In this document: positions 18,361 to 28,780 of the stretch, piece by piece
Layout: each line of letters opens with the position of its first letter
Numbering within the stretch: the stretch's first letter is position 1
NCBI GenBank assembly: GCA_015075175.1
Contig: JABTUV010000014.1
Coordinates: 42,608-106,607, forward strand
Direction of reading: 5' to 3'
Length of the DNA stretch: 64,000 nucleotides
DNA from: a bacterium
GTDB taxonomy: Bacteria; Hinthialibacterota; Hinthialibacteria; H5-UNCL2
The notes under the pieces: generated by a model
Database searches by the model: none
What the model saw: the letters and a program-made list of their open reading frames with translations, nothing else
Told to the model about the DNA's origin: nothing
Translations under genes and position numbers: made by a program

Positions 18361-20830
18361 GTGGATCGCATCATCCCTCGGCTCGCCGCGACGTTTATCC
18401 TTCTGGGTTGCAGTCTTGAGAGTTTTGGCGCCGAAGCCTATGCCGGTTACACGTTGTTCAATCCCACCAGCTCGAAGACGGCCTATCTGATCAACATGGC
18501 GGGGCAGACGGTGCGCTCCTGGACCAGCACCCGCAATGGGAACTATTCGGTATATTTGCTGGAGAACGGGCACGTGATCCGTGGGGCGGACGCGCCGAAC
18601 CGGCCGCTGAACGGGCCGGCCGGGGGCGGGCTGATCGAGGAGTTCGACTGGAACGGCAACCTGGTGTGGCAGTACACGTACAGCAGCGCGACGGTGCTGG
18701 CGCATCACGACATCGAGCCGATGCCCAACGGCAACGTGCTCTTGATCGCCTGGGAGGTGAAGACAGCGGCAGAGGCGGTAGCGGCGGGGCGCAAGGTGAG
18801 CCGGGCCATGTGGCCGGACCATATCGTGGAAGTCAAAAAGACGGGCGCGAGCAGCGGGGAAATCGTCTGGGTGTGGCGCGCCTGGGATCATCTGATCCAG
18901 GATTTCGATGCGAGCAAGGCCAACTACGGCGCGGTCGGGAGCCATCCCGAGCTGATCGACATCAACCTGGGTTCGACCCTGGCGGCGGGCGACTGGCTGC
19001 ACATCAACGGGGTCAGCTACAATCCGGAGCTGGACCAGATCGCCATCAGTTCGCATTACATGAACGAGATTTACGTGATCGATCACGGCACGACCATCGC
19101 CGAGGCGGCGGGCCACAGCGGCGGGCGGCGGGGGAAGGGCGGCGATATCCTGTATCGGTGGGGTTGTCCGGCCAACTATCGCGCGCCGGGCAGCCGGTAC
19201 TTCGACGTGGTGCATTGCGCGTGGTGGATTCCGGCGGGCCTTCCGGGCGCCGGGCGGCTGATGGCCTTCAACAACGGGGCGGCCCAGCGTTACTCGGTCG
19301 TGGTGGAACTGATTCCCCCGATGGACGGGCAGGGGAACTACGTTTTGAGCGCGGGTTCAGCCTACGGTCCGGCCGGCCCCGCCTGGACGTATTCGGAGGG
19401 TTCCACGTTCTACTCCAACCATCTGGGCAGCAATCAGCGCCTTCCCAACGGGAATACGCTGATCAGCCGGTCGACGACGGGGTACTTGTTCGAGGTGAGC
19501 GCGGCGGGGGAGAAGGTGTGGCAGTACACCTACGCGGGGCAGATCGCGCGCTCGCTGCGGTACGGTCTGGATTATCCCGGGGTAGCGGCGCTGGCGTCGA
19601 CGCCGACGCCGACGCCTACGCCGACCGGCACGGCCACGCCGACTGCGACGCCGAGCGACACGCCGACCGGCACGCCGACTCTCAGCCCGACGCCCACGCC
19701 GACGTGGACGGCGACTGCCAACCCGGAACCGGATACCCCGACGCCCACGGATACGGCGACGGCCACGCCGAGTGAGACGCCCACGCCGCAGCCGGACACG
19801 CCCACACCCACGGAGACGGCGACGCCGACGGCCAGCGATACGGCGACGGTCACGGCCACGGCGACGGTCACGGCCACGGCGACGCCGCGGCCCCTCTCCG
19901 ATTACGATCTGGACCATGACGGGACCATCGGGGCGGGGACCTCTTACTGCTCTTTGAAACTCGATGTCGGAGAAGGGCGGGGTGGACTTCAACGGGGACG
20001 CGACCTGCGACCGGGTCGATCTGCTGCTTTTCAGTCAGCATTGGGGCGAAGTGATTCCGGCGCCGCCGGCCCTGATCGTGATCGACCTGCCGGGCGGGGC
20101 GACGATGGAGTTCGTGCGCATCCCCGCCGGCCATTTCCTGATGGGGCGACTTTGGAGCCGAACTGGAACGACTACTTCATCTCCGAGCAGCCGATTCACT
20201 CCGTGACGCTGGAGTACGACTTCTATATGGGACGGACGGAGGTGACGCAGGCGCAATGGTTGGCGATCATGCAGAGTTGGCCGGGCGAGAATCCGGCCGA
20301 CTTCAGTTTCGGGCACGGCGGCGAGTATCCGCGTATTTCGTGTCGTGGGAGGACTGCCGGGAGTATGCGCGGCTTTTGAACCTGTTGCAGTTGGATGCGG
20401 GGGTGTTCCGGTTGCCGAGCGCGGCGGAGTGGGAGTACGCGTGCCGGGCGGGCAGCGCCACGCGTTTCTTTTTCGGCGACTCCGACTGCAGCCCGCTGGG
20501 GATGAGCTCCTGCCAGTTGTCCGACTACGCCTGGTGGGCGGGCAACAACGAAGCCTATGGGGCCAAGCCGGTGGGAAGTCGGGCGCCCAACGCCTGGGGG
20601 CTGTTGGACATGCACGGCAACATCGCGGAGTGGTGCGCGCCGCACTGGCATGAGGATTACACGGCGCGCCGAGCGATGGGCGGGCGGGGGGACAGCAGCG
20701 GCGAGGGGCGGAGGGTGCGCGGGGGATGTGGGACGACATCGCGGCCGACTGCCGCTCCGCCAGCCGCCTGGGACGCTACCCCGACGCGCGCGTCTATTAC
20801 ATCGGTTTCCGGCTGGTACTGGAGCGATGA
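18361..20830 (+). CDS. Secreted ASST-like beta-propeller / dockerin-like / SUMF1 multidomain protein (frameshifted)
   Basis: About 824 residues if five single-base gaps are closed. The GTG at 18361 follows a strong Shine-Dalgarno and yields a signal peptide ([18 protein letters not shown]; the Cys could be a lipobox). Residues about 30-410 match arylsulfotransferase (ASST) propellers: [63 protein letters not shown] Thr-Pro linker of about 110 residues follows. Then come two EF-hand-like repeats of a dockerin ([18 protein letters not shown] and [20 protein letters not shown]), then a SUMF1/formylglycine-generating fold ([53 protein letters not shown], ending [13 protein letters not shown]). 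The Cys pair of true sulfatase-activating enzymes is not seen. Shifts fall near 19937, 19962, 20145, 20335 and 20722. The stop overlaps the CotH start (ATGA). Confidence 0.75.
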
Positions 20831-23004
20831 GGGCCGCGCCGCGCCTGGGCCTCCTACTCTTCTGGGCGCCCGCGCTTGTGGGCGCAGGCTCCGTCCGTGC
20901 CGAGGTGGTCGCGGATACCACGTTCAGCGTGGATCGCGGCTTCTACCGGCAGCCGATCGTGGTCGCCATCACGACGGAGACGCCCGGCGCGACCATCCGC
21001 TACAGCCTGGACGGCAGCGCTCCCAGCCTGACGCACGGACAGGATTACGTGGCTCCCCTGTTGATCGAGCGCACCACGGTATTGCGGGCGGCGGCTTTTA
21101 AAGAGGGTCACACGCCGAGCAACGTGGATACGCAGACGTATCTTTTCATCGGCGACGTGATCCATCAGTGCGCGAGTGGAGAACCACCCGGTCCAGGCTG
21201 GCCGGCGGCGCCCGTCAACAACCAGGTGTTTGACTACGGGATGGACCCGGACGTGGTCAACGATCCGCGCTACGCAGAGCTCATGGACGATGCGCTGCTG
21301 GCGATTCCGTCGCTGTCGATTGTGACCGATCTCGCCAATCTGGTTGATCCGGCGACCGGCATCTACGTCAACGCCTACAACGACGAGCGGGAGTGGGAGC
21401 GGCCGATCTCGCTGGAGTTGCTGCGTCCCGACGGGGGCGCGGGATTCCAGATCGACGCGGGATTGCGCATTCGGGGGGGCGGCAGCCGCACGCCGACCAA
21501 TCCCAAGCATTCGTTCCGGTTGTTCTTTCGTTCGGAGTATGGGCAGGGCAAGCTGAGATATCCCATGTTCGGGGCGGAGGGGGTCGCGGAGTTCGACAAG
21601 CTGGACCTGCGCACGGCGCAGAACTTCTCGTGGCATTCGACGCCGGACGAGGCTTACGCCACCTGGCTCTACGACGTGTTCTGCCGCGACTGTCAGCGGG
21701 ACATGGGCCGGCCGTATACCCGCAGCCGTTATTATCATCTCTACATCAACGGGCATTACTGGGGCTTGTATCAGTCCGAGGAGCGGCTCGAGGCGCGCTA
21801 CGCGGAGTCCTACCTGGGCGGGGACAAGGACGATTACGACACGGTGAAAGTCGGGGACTTCAAGGTGATGGAGGCGGCGGACGGGACGCTGGACGCCTAC
21901 CAGGCGCTGTGGACGGCGGTCAACGCGGGCGTAGGCGACGTGACGGCCTACTTTCGCGTGCAGGGAAAAAACGCCGACGGATCCTCCAATCCCGCCTATC
22001 CGCGGCTCTTGGACGTGGACAATCTGATCGATTACATGCTGGTGGTTTTTTACACGGGCAGCCGGGACACGCCCATCGGTCCACCGGGGCGGGACACGGA
22101 ACCGCGCAACATCTACGCGCTCTACAACCGGGCGGCGCCGGACGGGTTCAAGTTCGTTGGGCATGACTTCGAGCACACGCTGGGGGTGCATCTGGACGAG
22201 GTGGAGGGCAAGGGGGTCGAGTTCAACCGGGTGAACGTGGCGCTGCGGGCGGCCTTGCAGATGAAGGATACCTGTAATCCGTGGTTCCTGCATCTTAAGT
22301 GCGCGCAGGGGAGCGCGGAGTATCGGATGCGCTTTGCGGACCGGGCGCGGCGGCATTTTGGGCGGGGAGGCGCGCTCTCCGCCGAAGCGTCGGCGGCGCG
22401 ATTTCTGGCGCGGCAGGGGGAGATCGAGCTGGCGATCATCGCGGAGTCGGCGCGTTGGGGGGACTATCTGTCGCCCGAGCGTCCGCGCACGCGCGACGAC
22501 GACTGGCTGCCGGCGGTCAGGAATATTCTCAATCAGTATCTGCTGGCGACTCCGCGCGCGCGCCCGGCGGTAGTGCTGGATCAGCTGCGGGCGCGGGGTT
22601 GGTATCCGGCGGTCGAGGCGCCGGAGTTGGTGCCCCCTGGTGGGCGTGTGCCCAGCGGGCTGCCGCTGTCGGCGAGCGCGGTTGCGGAGGAGATTTACTA
22701 TCGCCTGGACGGGGGCGATCCGCGCGCGGTCGGGGGCGGGGTGGATCCGCAGGCGTTGCGTGCCGCAGCGGGTTCGCCGCCCGTGCTGCGGCGGTCGACG
22801 CTCGTGGCCGCGCGCGCCCGTTCGGGCGGGGAGTGGTCGGCGTTGAGCGAGGCCACGTTCACGGTAGTACCGACGTGGCGCGAGCTGTTCGGTCTCGGGC
22901 TGGCCTGGCATGACGCCGAACCGCCTGCCGGACCGGATTACTTTCCCGACGGCCTCATTGACGAAAAAGACCTCTTGATCCTGAAGGACCTTTGGCGGCC
23001 GTAG
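20827..23004 (+). CDS. Secreted CotH-kinase protein with chitobiase-type repeats and dockerin-like end
   Basis: 725 residues. The ATG at 20827 lies in an ATGA overlap with the SUMF1 stop and begins a signal peptide (LGLLLFWAPALVGAGSVRA). An N-terminal chitobiase/hexosaminidase C-terminal-type module follows (TPGATIRYSLDGSAPSLTHG, TVLRAAAFKEGHTPS), then a CotH domain (about 150-560): ISLELLRPDGGAGFQIDAGL, RIRGGGSRTPTNPKHSFRLF, FDKLDLRTAQNFSW, LIDYMLVVFYTG, FKFVGHDFEHTLG. CotH proteins are atypical kinases that phosphorylate secreted proteins, known from spore coats. A second chitobiase-like module and a half dockerin repeat at the very end (DGLIDEKDLLILKDLW) suggest surface attachment together with the dockerin-bearing partner. 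The tight coupling implies the two act together outside the cell. Confidence 0.85.
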   Translation: MRAAPRLGLLLFWAPALVGAGSVRAEVVADTTFSVDRGFYRQPIVVAITTETPGATIRYSLDGSAPSLTHGQDYVAPLLIERTTVLRAAAFKEGHTPSNVDTQTYLFIGDVIHQCASGEPPGPGWPAAPVNNQVFDYGMDPDVVNDPRYAELMDDALLAIPSLSIVTDLANLVDPATGIYVNAYNDEREWERPISLELLRPDGGAGFQIDAGLRIRGGGSRTPTNPKHSFRLFFRSEYGQGKLRYPMFGAEGVAEFDKLDLRTAQNFSWHSTPDEAYATWLYDVFCRDCQRDMGRPYTRSRYYHLYINGHYWGLYQSEERLEARYAESYLGGDKDDYDTVKVGDFKVMEAADGTLDAYQALWTAVNAGVGDVTAYFRVQGKNADGSSNPAYPRLLDVDNLIDYMLVVFYTGSRDTPIGPPGRDTEPRNIYALYNRAAPDGFKFVGHDFEHTLGVHLDEVEGKGVEFNRVNVALRAALQMKDTCNPWFLHLKCAQGSAEYRMRFADRARRHFGRGGALSAEASAARFLARQGEIELAIIAESARWGDYLSPERPRTRDDDWLPAVRNILNQYLLATPRARPAVVLDQLRARGWYPAVEAPELVPPGGRVPSGLPLSASAVAEEIYYRLDGGDPRAVGGGVDPQALRAAAGSPPVLRRSTLVAARARSGGEWSALSEATFTVVPTWRELFGLGLAWHDAEPPAGPDYFPDGLIDEKDLLILKDLWRP

Positions 23005-23041
23005 CATCATCAACGGTGAGCCGAGGGCTGCGGGGCGGGCA

Positions 23042-23140
23042 CGCCGGCGGCCGCAAGCAGCCGCACTCCAGAGTCATGCGGCAGCAAGCGGCCGCAGTGC
23101 AGAGTCATGTGGCAGCCGCAGTCCAGGCGGCGTCTTTTGC
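23042..23140. repeat. Family H repeats (GCGGCAGCAAGC-GCCGC), cluster
   Basis: Three related palindromic units of the form GCGGCAGCAAGCxGCCGCACTCCAGAGTC lie between the convergent CotH and C39 genes. Similar units are at 44091-44118 (inside a coding region), 46975-47001 and 47156-47186. Confidence 0.75.
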
Positions 23141-23142
23141 GC

Positions 23143-25773
23143 TCAGCGCAGCCGCATCCAGCCTGCGGGCGGGATGCCCGTCGCACCTCCGACCACGACC
23201 TCCAGCGGGGTTTGCGAGCGGTTGCCATGCGCGTCCTGCACCTCCAGCACCGCGCGACTGGTCCCCGTCTGGCTGCCTTGGACGGTGGCCGAGAGCATAC
23301 CGCCCGCGGTCACGCTCACTTGCACCACGCCGGTATTGGATTGCGAGACCACGCTGAAGACCAGGTGGCTCGCGGGCGTGTCGTCGTCGCTGACGCAGCG
23401 TTGGAGGTCCAAGAAGTTATTGTGGGCGCCCGAGCCGGCGGCGAAGAGGACCGCCTCGGGCGCGAACCAGACGGGCGGCCGGCCGACCGGCGTCGGAGTG
23501 GCCGTGGGCGTAGGGGTAGGCGTCGCGGTCGGCGTGGGCGTGTCCGTCGGAGTGGCGGTCGGCGTGGGAGTGGCGGTATCCGTGGGTGTGGGGGTGAGCG
23601 TGTCCGTCGCCGTGGGTGTGGGAGTGAAGGTCGGCGTGGGAGTCGGCGTGGGTGTGGAGATCAAGAGGTCCTCGTGATTGTAGCCTCCCAGGTCGTCCAC
23701 GTAACCGGCAAGGTACGAGGAGGCGACGGGGAACGGCGGCCCCAGGAGGCCCCAGGCGTCCACGCGCGCGCGCACCGGGCCTGAGGGCGGCGAAAGCGTC
23801 CAAGTGGCGGTGTCCACGTCGCCGGAGACGGCGATGGACCCGAGCGCCTGCGGATTGGCGCCCGAGAGAATCGCCGACACGGGCAGCGAGGAGAGTTCCG
23901 CCGAAGAGGGCATTACGACTGGAAAGACGCCGGGAATGGCCGGCGCCATGATGGCGCGGACCGCGTCGGTGTAGGTGATGGAGGCGTTGACCACGACCGG
24001 GAGACTCTGCATTCCGGCGGGGACGGGGGCGGCCTGCCAGGGCGCGCCCCAGGTGTAAGGTCCGCCGGCCAGGTACCACGCGCTGGGCGCGGACAGCGGC
24101 TCGGGGAAGCCGGTTCCAAAGAGCGCCGCTTCCGAGACCCACACGTTGGGGCCGTGCCAGGGATCATGAAACTCGAAGTAGTTGACCGTGGGATCACTGG
24201 CGTTCACCAGCGAAAACCCGATGCACACGACCGAGTGGCCCAGCTCCGTGTAGGGCGCATTGAAGCCGCTGGTTTCGCCCTCCTTGTCCGAGCCGTTCGG
24301 TATCCAGGCCATGCCGCCGGGGATGTGGAGGATGATGGGAAGCCCCATGAGGAGCAGGTTGCGGAGTTTCTGGGCGCTGGAGGGGGGAGTTCCGGCGGCC
24401 AGGCTCATGGCGACCCATCCGCCGCCGGGATCGACGGAGGAGCGGGCGGACAAACCGTAGGGTCCCGGCAGGCCCGAGGGGCCGGGCGGTCCCATGGCGC
24501 GCAGGCCGGTGTAGCCGCCGGCGACGAGGCCGTCGGCGGAGTTGGAGCGCGCGCTGAAGTGGACCGCGCGGCGCGAGTCGGAGATGGTCGTACCCGGCAT
24601 GTTGCCGAAGGGAACGCCGGTCCAGATGAGAAACTGCGGCGGCGCGATGTTGACCTGGTTGACGTTGCAGACGTGGCCGATCTGATCCTGCGGCAGGCGC
24701 ACGACGCCGGGTCCGGTGGGATTGTCGGCGCGATTGTCCCAGTAATCAAACAGCATGTGGACGGCGGCGACGGTGCACCACTTGTTGGCGGGGGAGAATC
24801 CGGCGCCGCCGGCGGGGGCATCGGGATTGCCGTTGCCGACCTGCGCGAAGTAATGGCCGCCGCCCTGGTAACCCACCAGCGTGGTGGTGATGGGGGTCCA
24901 GCGATGGATGACGTAGTGGACCATGTCGTCGAAGAGATAACGTCCGGGGCGCACGCCGACGGCGGCGAAACCGGTGGAGTAGACGAGCGTGGCGTTGGCG
25001 GCGAGCATGGGCGCACCGCCGCCCAGCGTGGCGTCGCGTTCGGCCATGCCGATGGGCCAGGCGGAGGCGGAGAGGGCGACGGGCCCGGCGCCGGTCGCCT
25101 CCAGGCGCGCGTGATAAAGCCCCGAGGCGTCCGCGGGCAGACCGGTCGCCGACGCGATCAGGTTGAAGAGGGGCGGACTGCCCGGCGGTGCACCGGCGGA
25201 GAGTTCATAGAGTCGCAGTGTGAGCGAACCGGGCGTGCTCACGTCGTCCAGCTCGAGGGCGTAGCCTCCCACCGGCACGCCGGCCAGGTGTTGCATGCGT
25301 ACAAGCAGTAATGCGCGTTCGCCGGCAAGGGGATGGGGATGCGTGACCTTGGCGAAGAGGCCCTGGTCGGTGGCCGCGGGCATGGGGGCCGGGAAGGTCT
25401 GGAGGGCGGCGTTGGAATAATCGACGTAGGCCAGCGTGAGCGCGTCCGTGGCCGAGGCGAGGGCCATCTCCTCGTTGACGCTGGGAGGCAGACCGGTCGT
25501 AATGACGACGCTGGCGCTTCCCACGCCGGCGGGAGCGGAATAGAAGCTCCAGGTGGGATCGTAGTACCAGGTGTGCAAGACGCCGGTAGCCAGATTGATG
25601 GAGTTGAGGAGATCACGGTCGAAGAGGTCCTCGCGCCACATGCGGGCGGTGGGACGGGAGAGCGTAGCGGGCGGCTGTAGGGCCTCGGCGACATGGACGC
25701 ACGTGAGGAGGAGACAGGCCAGAAGCCCGCGCCAGACGCACGGGCAGCGCGAGGAAATGGAATGAGTGTGCAT
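23143..25773 (-). CDS. Secreted C39-like cysteine peptidase with Thr-Pro linker and Ig-like end
   Basis: 876 residues. The ATG at 25771-25773 follows GGGAGGT at 5-bp spacing and gives a signal peptide ([18 protein letters not shown]). Residues about 30-310 are a beta-rich, unassigned module. A papain-like C39 fold follows: Cys333 in [16 protein letters not shown], His513 in [11 protein letters not shown] and Asp537 in FHDPWHG form the expected triad in the expected order. C39-like domains in secreted proteins cleave peptides, or bind them when degenerate. A linker of about 60 residues of Thr-Pro repeats leads to a C-terminal Ig/cadherin-like domain ending [20 protein letters not shown] and a tail PPAGWMRLR. 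The tail resembles those of the beta-helix proteins at 36-47 kb. The N-terminal extension to 25800 is not needed. Confidence 0.75.
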   Translation of the reverse strand: MHTHSISSRCPCVWRGLLACLLLTCVHVAEALQPPATLSRPTARMWREDLFDRDLLNSINLATGVLHTWYYDPTWSFYSAPAGVGSASVVITTGLPPSVNEEMALASATDALTLAYVDYSNAALQTFPAPMPAATDQGLFAKVTHPHPLAGERALLLVRMQHLAGVPVGGYALELDDVSTPGSLTLRLYELSAGAPPGSPPLFNLIASATGLPADASGLYHARLEATGAGPVALSASAWPIGMAERDATLGGGAPMLAANATLVYSTGFAAVGVRPGRYLFDDMVHYVIHRWTPITTTLVGYQGGGHYFAQVGNGNPDAPAGGAGFSPANKWCTVAAVHMLFDYWDNRADNPTGPGVVRLPQDQIGHVCNVNQVNIAPPQFLIWTGVPFGNMPGTTISDSRRAVHFSARSNSADGLVAGGYTGLRAMGPPGPSGLPGPYGLSARSSVDPGGGWVAMSLAAGTPPSSAQKLRNLLLMGLPIILHIPGGMAWIPNGSDKEGETSGFNAPYTELGHSVVCIGFSLVNASDPTVNYFEFHDPWHGPNVWVSEAALFGTGFPEPLSAPSAWYLAGGPYTWGAPWQAAPVPAGMQSLPVVVNASITYTDAVRAIMAPAIPGVFPVVMPSSAELSSLPVSAILSGANPQALGSIAVSGDVDTATWTLSPPSGPVRARVDAWGLLGPPFPVASSYLAGYVDDLGGYNHEDLLISTPTPTPTPTFTPTPTATDTLTPTPTDTATPTPTATPTDTPTPTATPTPTPTATPTPVGRPPVWFAPEAVLFAAGSGAHNNFLDLQRCVSDDDTPASHLVFSVVSQSNTGVVQVSVTAGGMLSATVQGSQTGTSRAVLEVQDAHGNRSQTPLEVVVGGATGIPPAGWMRLR

Positions 25774-26340
25774 GGAGACCTCCCTGGGTCGAGCCGGCAA
25801 GGCGGCTTGTCCATGAGAGAGGGTCGCACTTGCCGGAAACGAAGCGCCGCGTCATGGAAGAGAGCGGACCGTCCCAAGTCAGCGCGGAAGTCAGGTGTGG
25901 GCAGATGCAAGTAAGCCGGCCCGGTGAGCGACCGGGTCCCGCGGATAAAGAGCGCGACGGCGCGCAGCCGATTACTGTGTTCGATGGGAAAGGATAACGC
26001 CGCCGCGCGCGAAAAGAAAGCCGCATCATCGCATGAGGCGCAGATTGGAGATGGGATTGGTATCGTGACTCAAGAACGGTTATCCCTGCGTCAAGAGACG
26101 CGGGCTGCCCGTTTTGAAGCGGGGGAGGAGGCCGCACGCTGGTCATCGAGGACGAATGAGATTACGAGTACGAGCAGGATCACAATCATTGAACACGGCG
26201 CAAGAAGAATGATGATGTCCAGGCTTGACAGGGTGGACAGGTGATAGGACGCATGGGACGCATGGGACGAAGCAGGCTGAATCCTCGGCATAGGCAGACA
26301 TCAACAAGATCGCGATGGCGAGTCGTAATCGCAAGCGGTC
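25774..26340. other. 567-bp gap; 10-mer repeat (family G) and no recognisable gene
   Basis: The stretch contains three tandem copies of a CATGGGACG-like 10-mer (26245-26269) and a family-F-like GATTACGAGTACGAGCAGGA. It is less GC-rich than its surroundings. Short frames on both strands show no known motif. Confidence 0.5.
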
Positions 26341-26999
26341 TTACTGCGCGCGATAGAAGAGGACGTGGGGGATAAGGCAGGGGATCGGAGATTTTCCAGT
26401 TCGACGCGAAAGCCGATGTTCTCCAGGAGGCGCCGCCACTCTTCGTGATGGCGGTAGTGGACGGGGGTCGTGGGATCGATGAGTTTGTCCATCCACCAGG
26501 TAAACCAACGTTGATAGCGGGGCGGTATCCACATCCTTGGCGACGAGGACGCCGCCGGCGGGGAGGTGGGCGTAAGCAGAGGCCAGCAGCCTTTCGGCGG
26601 CGGCGGGTGGGACGTGGTGGAGGATGTCGAGTGTGACCATGGCGTCGCAAGGCTCGTCGGGCTGTCGGCGGGATACGTCCAGGTAGTCGAAACGCAGATT
26701 GGGCAGTTCGAGCCCGCCGCCGCCTGGCGGGCGACCGCTAGGCGCCGCCGGTTAATGTCCACCCTGATGATCTCGCGCTGGGGGGATGTCAGAGCGAAGT
26801 AGAGATCGAACAATCCGAAGCCGCAGCCCACGTCGAGAATCCGCCCGTTTGTAGGGAGATGCGCCTCGATGCGCTCCAGGATGTCGAGATGGATGATCTT
26901 AAAGCGGCCGTAGACGTAGGCCTTGATGATGGGGCGATGGTGGTGGCGGAGAATCCGCCGCAGGATGGCCTGGCGCCGGCGGCGTTCCGCGGAAGTCAC
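26341..26999 (-). CDS. SAM-dependent class I methyltransferase (frameshifted)
   Basis: About 219 residues. Translation should begin at the GTG (26997-26999) that overlaps the rimO stop (GTGA), so it is coupled to rimO. The start RRILRHHHRPIIKAYVYGRF leads to the SAM-binding motif I RILDVGCGFGLFDLYFAL and motif II REIIRVDINRRRLAVAR. In a neighbouring frame come motif III-IV VTLDILHHVPPAAAERLL and HLPAGGVLVAKDVDTAP; then YQRWFTWWMDKLIDPTTPVH in the first frame and a natural end IPCLIPHVLFYRAQ. At least three shifts are needed. The 'DILHHVP' pattern matches small-molecule methyltransferases of the UbiE/Methyltransf_11 type. The substrate cannot be told. Confidence 0.7.
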
Positions 27000-28573
27000 G
27001 GCCGGGCGGGAACGGCGGCGGGACGGGAGAAGAGATCGACGCCTTCCGCCGCGATGATTTCCGCGTCCACGAACTCGCCCGGCTGCGGCCCCCCTGTCAT
27101 TTCGACCGGGAGAAACCTCTGCGGCGCGCGCCCTGTCATTTCGACCGCGGGGAGAAACTTCTGCGGCGCGCGCCCTGTCATTTCGACCGCAGGGAGAAAT
27201 CCTTCCTCGTCCCACCCCTTGCTGTCATTTCGACCGCAGGGAGAAATCTTTCCTCCCTCACCACTCCCTGTCATTTCGACCGCAGGGAGAAATCTTCCCG
27301 TTGCACCGCGGGCGGGATAGTACACCAAGCCATCCACGTCGGGCGACTGCCCCGCCCAGCGCGCGCGCACGAAGTCGGGATAGAGGTTGGAGGGGCCGTC
27401 GACCAGGAGTTGCAGGGTGGAGCCGACGCGGGCGGCGTTTCTCTGCTCGCAAAGCCGGGTGCAAAGTTCCGCGAGTCTCTCGAAGCGGTGTTCCACGACC
27501 GCCGGCGGGGGCCGGTCGGGCAGTCGGGCGCTGGGGCATTCTTCCTCGGGGGAGAAGCGAAAGAGGCCCACGCGGTCGGGGGCGATGTGTTGGACGAAGT
27601 CCATGAGGGCGTCGAACTCGGCCTCGCCTTCGCCGGGATGGCCGACGATGAAGGAGGTGCGCAGGACCAGGCCGGGCAGGGCGGCGCGGAAGCGCTCCAC
27701 CAGGTTGAGAAGCATCCGGGCGGAGCCGCCGCGGCGCATCAACTTGAGAATGCCGGCGTCGCAATGCTGGAAAGGCATGTCCAGGTAGGGCACGACCCGG
27801 CGCGCGGTCGCCATCACTTCGCTCAAGTCGTCCGTCACGCTGGCGGGATAGAGATAATGCAGGCGAATCCAGGTCAACCCCTCGATTTGGTCCAAGCGTC
27901 GCACCAGTTCGGGCAGTTGCGGTCTTCCGTAGAGGTCGGTCCCATAGGCGGAGGTGTCCTGGGCGACCAGGGTGAGTTCGACGACCCCGCGGGCCGCCAG
28001 CGCTTCGGCTTCGGAAACCAGGCTCTCCAGGGTGCGACTGGCCAGTCGGCCCCTCATGCGGGGAATGATGCAGAAGCCGCATTCGTGGTCGCAGCCGTCG
28101 GCTACACGCAGGTAGGCGGTGTGGGGCGGGGTGGCCAGGAGGCGCGGGACGCCGTAGGGGGCCAACTCGAACCGCCGCTCGGACTCTCCCAGTTGTTCCA
28201 GAATCCACTCGCCGAGGGGCCGTCCGGGTTTGACGCCGAAGACGGCGTCGATCTCGGGCACGCGCGCCTGAATGGTCTCGGCCATGCGTTCCATGAGGCA
28301 GCCGAACACCAGCAGTTTTTTGGGCCGGCCGCGCCGCTTGTACCGGGCCATTTCGCGCAGCGTCTCCAACGACTCTTCCACCGCGGAGCCGAGAAAGCCG
28401 CAGGTATTGACGAGAATGGCGCCCGCTTCCTCGATATTCTGGGTGATGGGGATGCCGGCGGAGGAAAGCATGCCCAGCGCGCCCTCGGTATCCACGAGGT
28501 TTTTGGGGCAGCCCAGGGAGATGGGGTAGACTGGGGGGGGACCGCTCGTCCGCCGGCGTGGGTTGCACTTCAT
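26996..28573 (-). CDS. rimO: Ribosomal protein S12 methylthiotransferase RimO, TRAM domain enlarged by translated repeats
   Basis: 525 residues, about 80 more than usual. RimO adds a methylthio group to an Asp of ribosomal protein S12 using two 4Fe-4S clusters. The UPF0004 domain has its Cys residues in SLGCPKNLVDTE, LVNTCGFLGSA and LVFGCLMERM; the radical-SAM motif is DGCDHECGFCIIPRMRG. The TRAM domain starts normally (STLQLLVDGPSN, GLVYYPARGA), is interrupted by about 69 residues encoded by five family A repeats (FLPAVEMTG and KISPCGRND are the same repeat in two frames), then resumes with PGEFVDAEIIAAEGVDLF. The frame stays open through the insert although the copy spacings (39, 42, 47, 46 bp) are not all multiples of three. 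The stop overlaps the next start. Confidence 0.95.
   Translation of the reverse strand: MKCNPRRRTSGPPPVYPISLGCPKNLVDTEGALGMLSSAGIPITQNIEEAGAILVNTCGFLGSAVEESLETLREMARYKRRGRPKKLLVFGCLMERMAETIQARVPEIDAVFGVKPGRPLGEWILEQLGESERRFELAPYGVPRLLATPPHTAYLRVADGCDHECGFCIIPRMRGRLASRTLESLVSEAEALAARGVVELTLVAQDTSAYGTDLYGRPQLPELVRRLDQIEGLTWIRLHYLYPASVTDDLSEVMATARRVVPYLDMPFQHCDAGILKLMRRGGSARMLLNLVERFRAALPGLVLRTSFIVGHPGEGEAEFDALMDFVQHIAPDRVGLFRFSPEEECPSARLPDRPPPAVVEHRFERLAELCTRLCEQRNAARVGSTLQLLVDGPSNLYPDFVRARWAGQSPDVDGLVYYPARGATGRFLPAVEMTGSGEGGKISPCGRNDSKGWDEEGFLPAVEMTGRAPQKFLPAVEMTGRAPQRFLPVEMTGGPQPGEFVDAEIIAAEGVDLFSRPAAVPARP
27097..27296. repeat. Family A repeats, five tandem copies inside the rimO coding sequence
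   Basis: TCATTTCGACCG begins at 27097, 27136, 27178, 27225 and 27271. Total span between first and last is 174 bp, a multiple of three, so the reading frame of rimO is kept overall. The inserted peptide is placed between two conserved strands of the TRAM domain. Confidence 0.92.
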
Positions 28574-28780
28574 GGGGCGAGAGGTTAACCGAAAGGCGTC
28601 GGCGCGTCACTAGCTGGTTTGGGGGGAACTGCGCCTGGCTCGCTCAAGCCCCCCAGTCCCCCTTGGTACGGGGGGAGCGGATGGGTGCATGAAGCGAGTC
28701 CTGAGCATCCAAGTCGGGCTTCGACACGCGGCCCGAAGCGGGGTTTACCTCATTCAGCACATACCCCGTCGGGCCGCTGC
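28574..28780. other. Intergenic C/G-run sequence with repeats, no gene
   Basis: Contains CAAGCCCCCCAGTCCCCCTT (family L-like) and a duplicated segment around CTGCTCAGCCCTGTCGG / CTGCTCAGCACTGTCGG that also forms the end of the URO-D coding sequence. No promoter or RNA is recognised. Confidence 0.4.

Noticed and set aside
18361-20830. Authentic sulfatase-activating formylglycine enzyme
   Set aside because: The SUMF1 fold is clear, but the Cys pair used for catalysis is not visible (one Cys in ADCRSASR), and no sulfatase gene is nearby.
25774-26340. Small genes in the gap before the methyltransferase
   Set aside because: Short frames exist on both strands, but none has a ribosome site plus a recognisable sequence feature, and the region contains repeat 10-mers.
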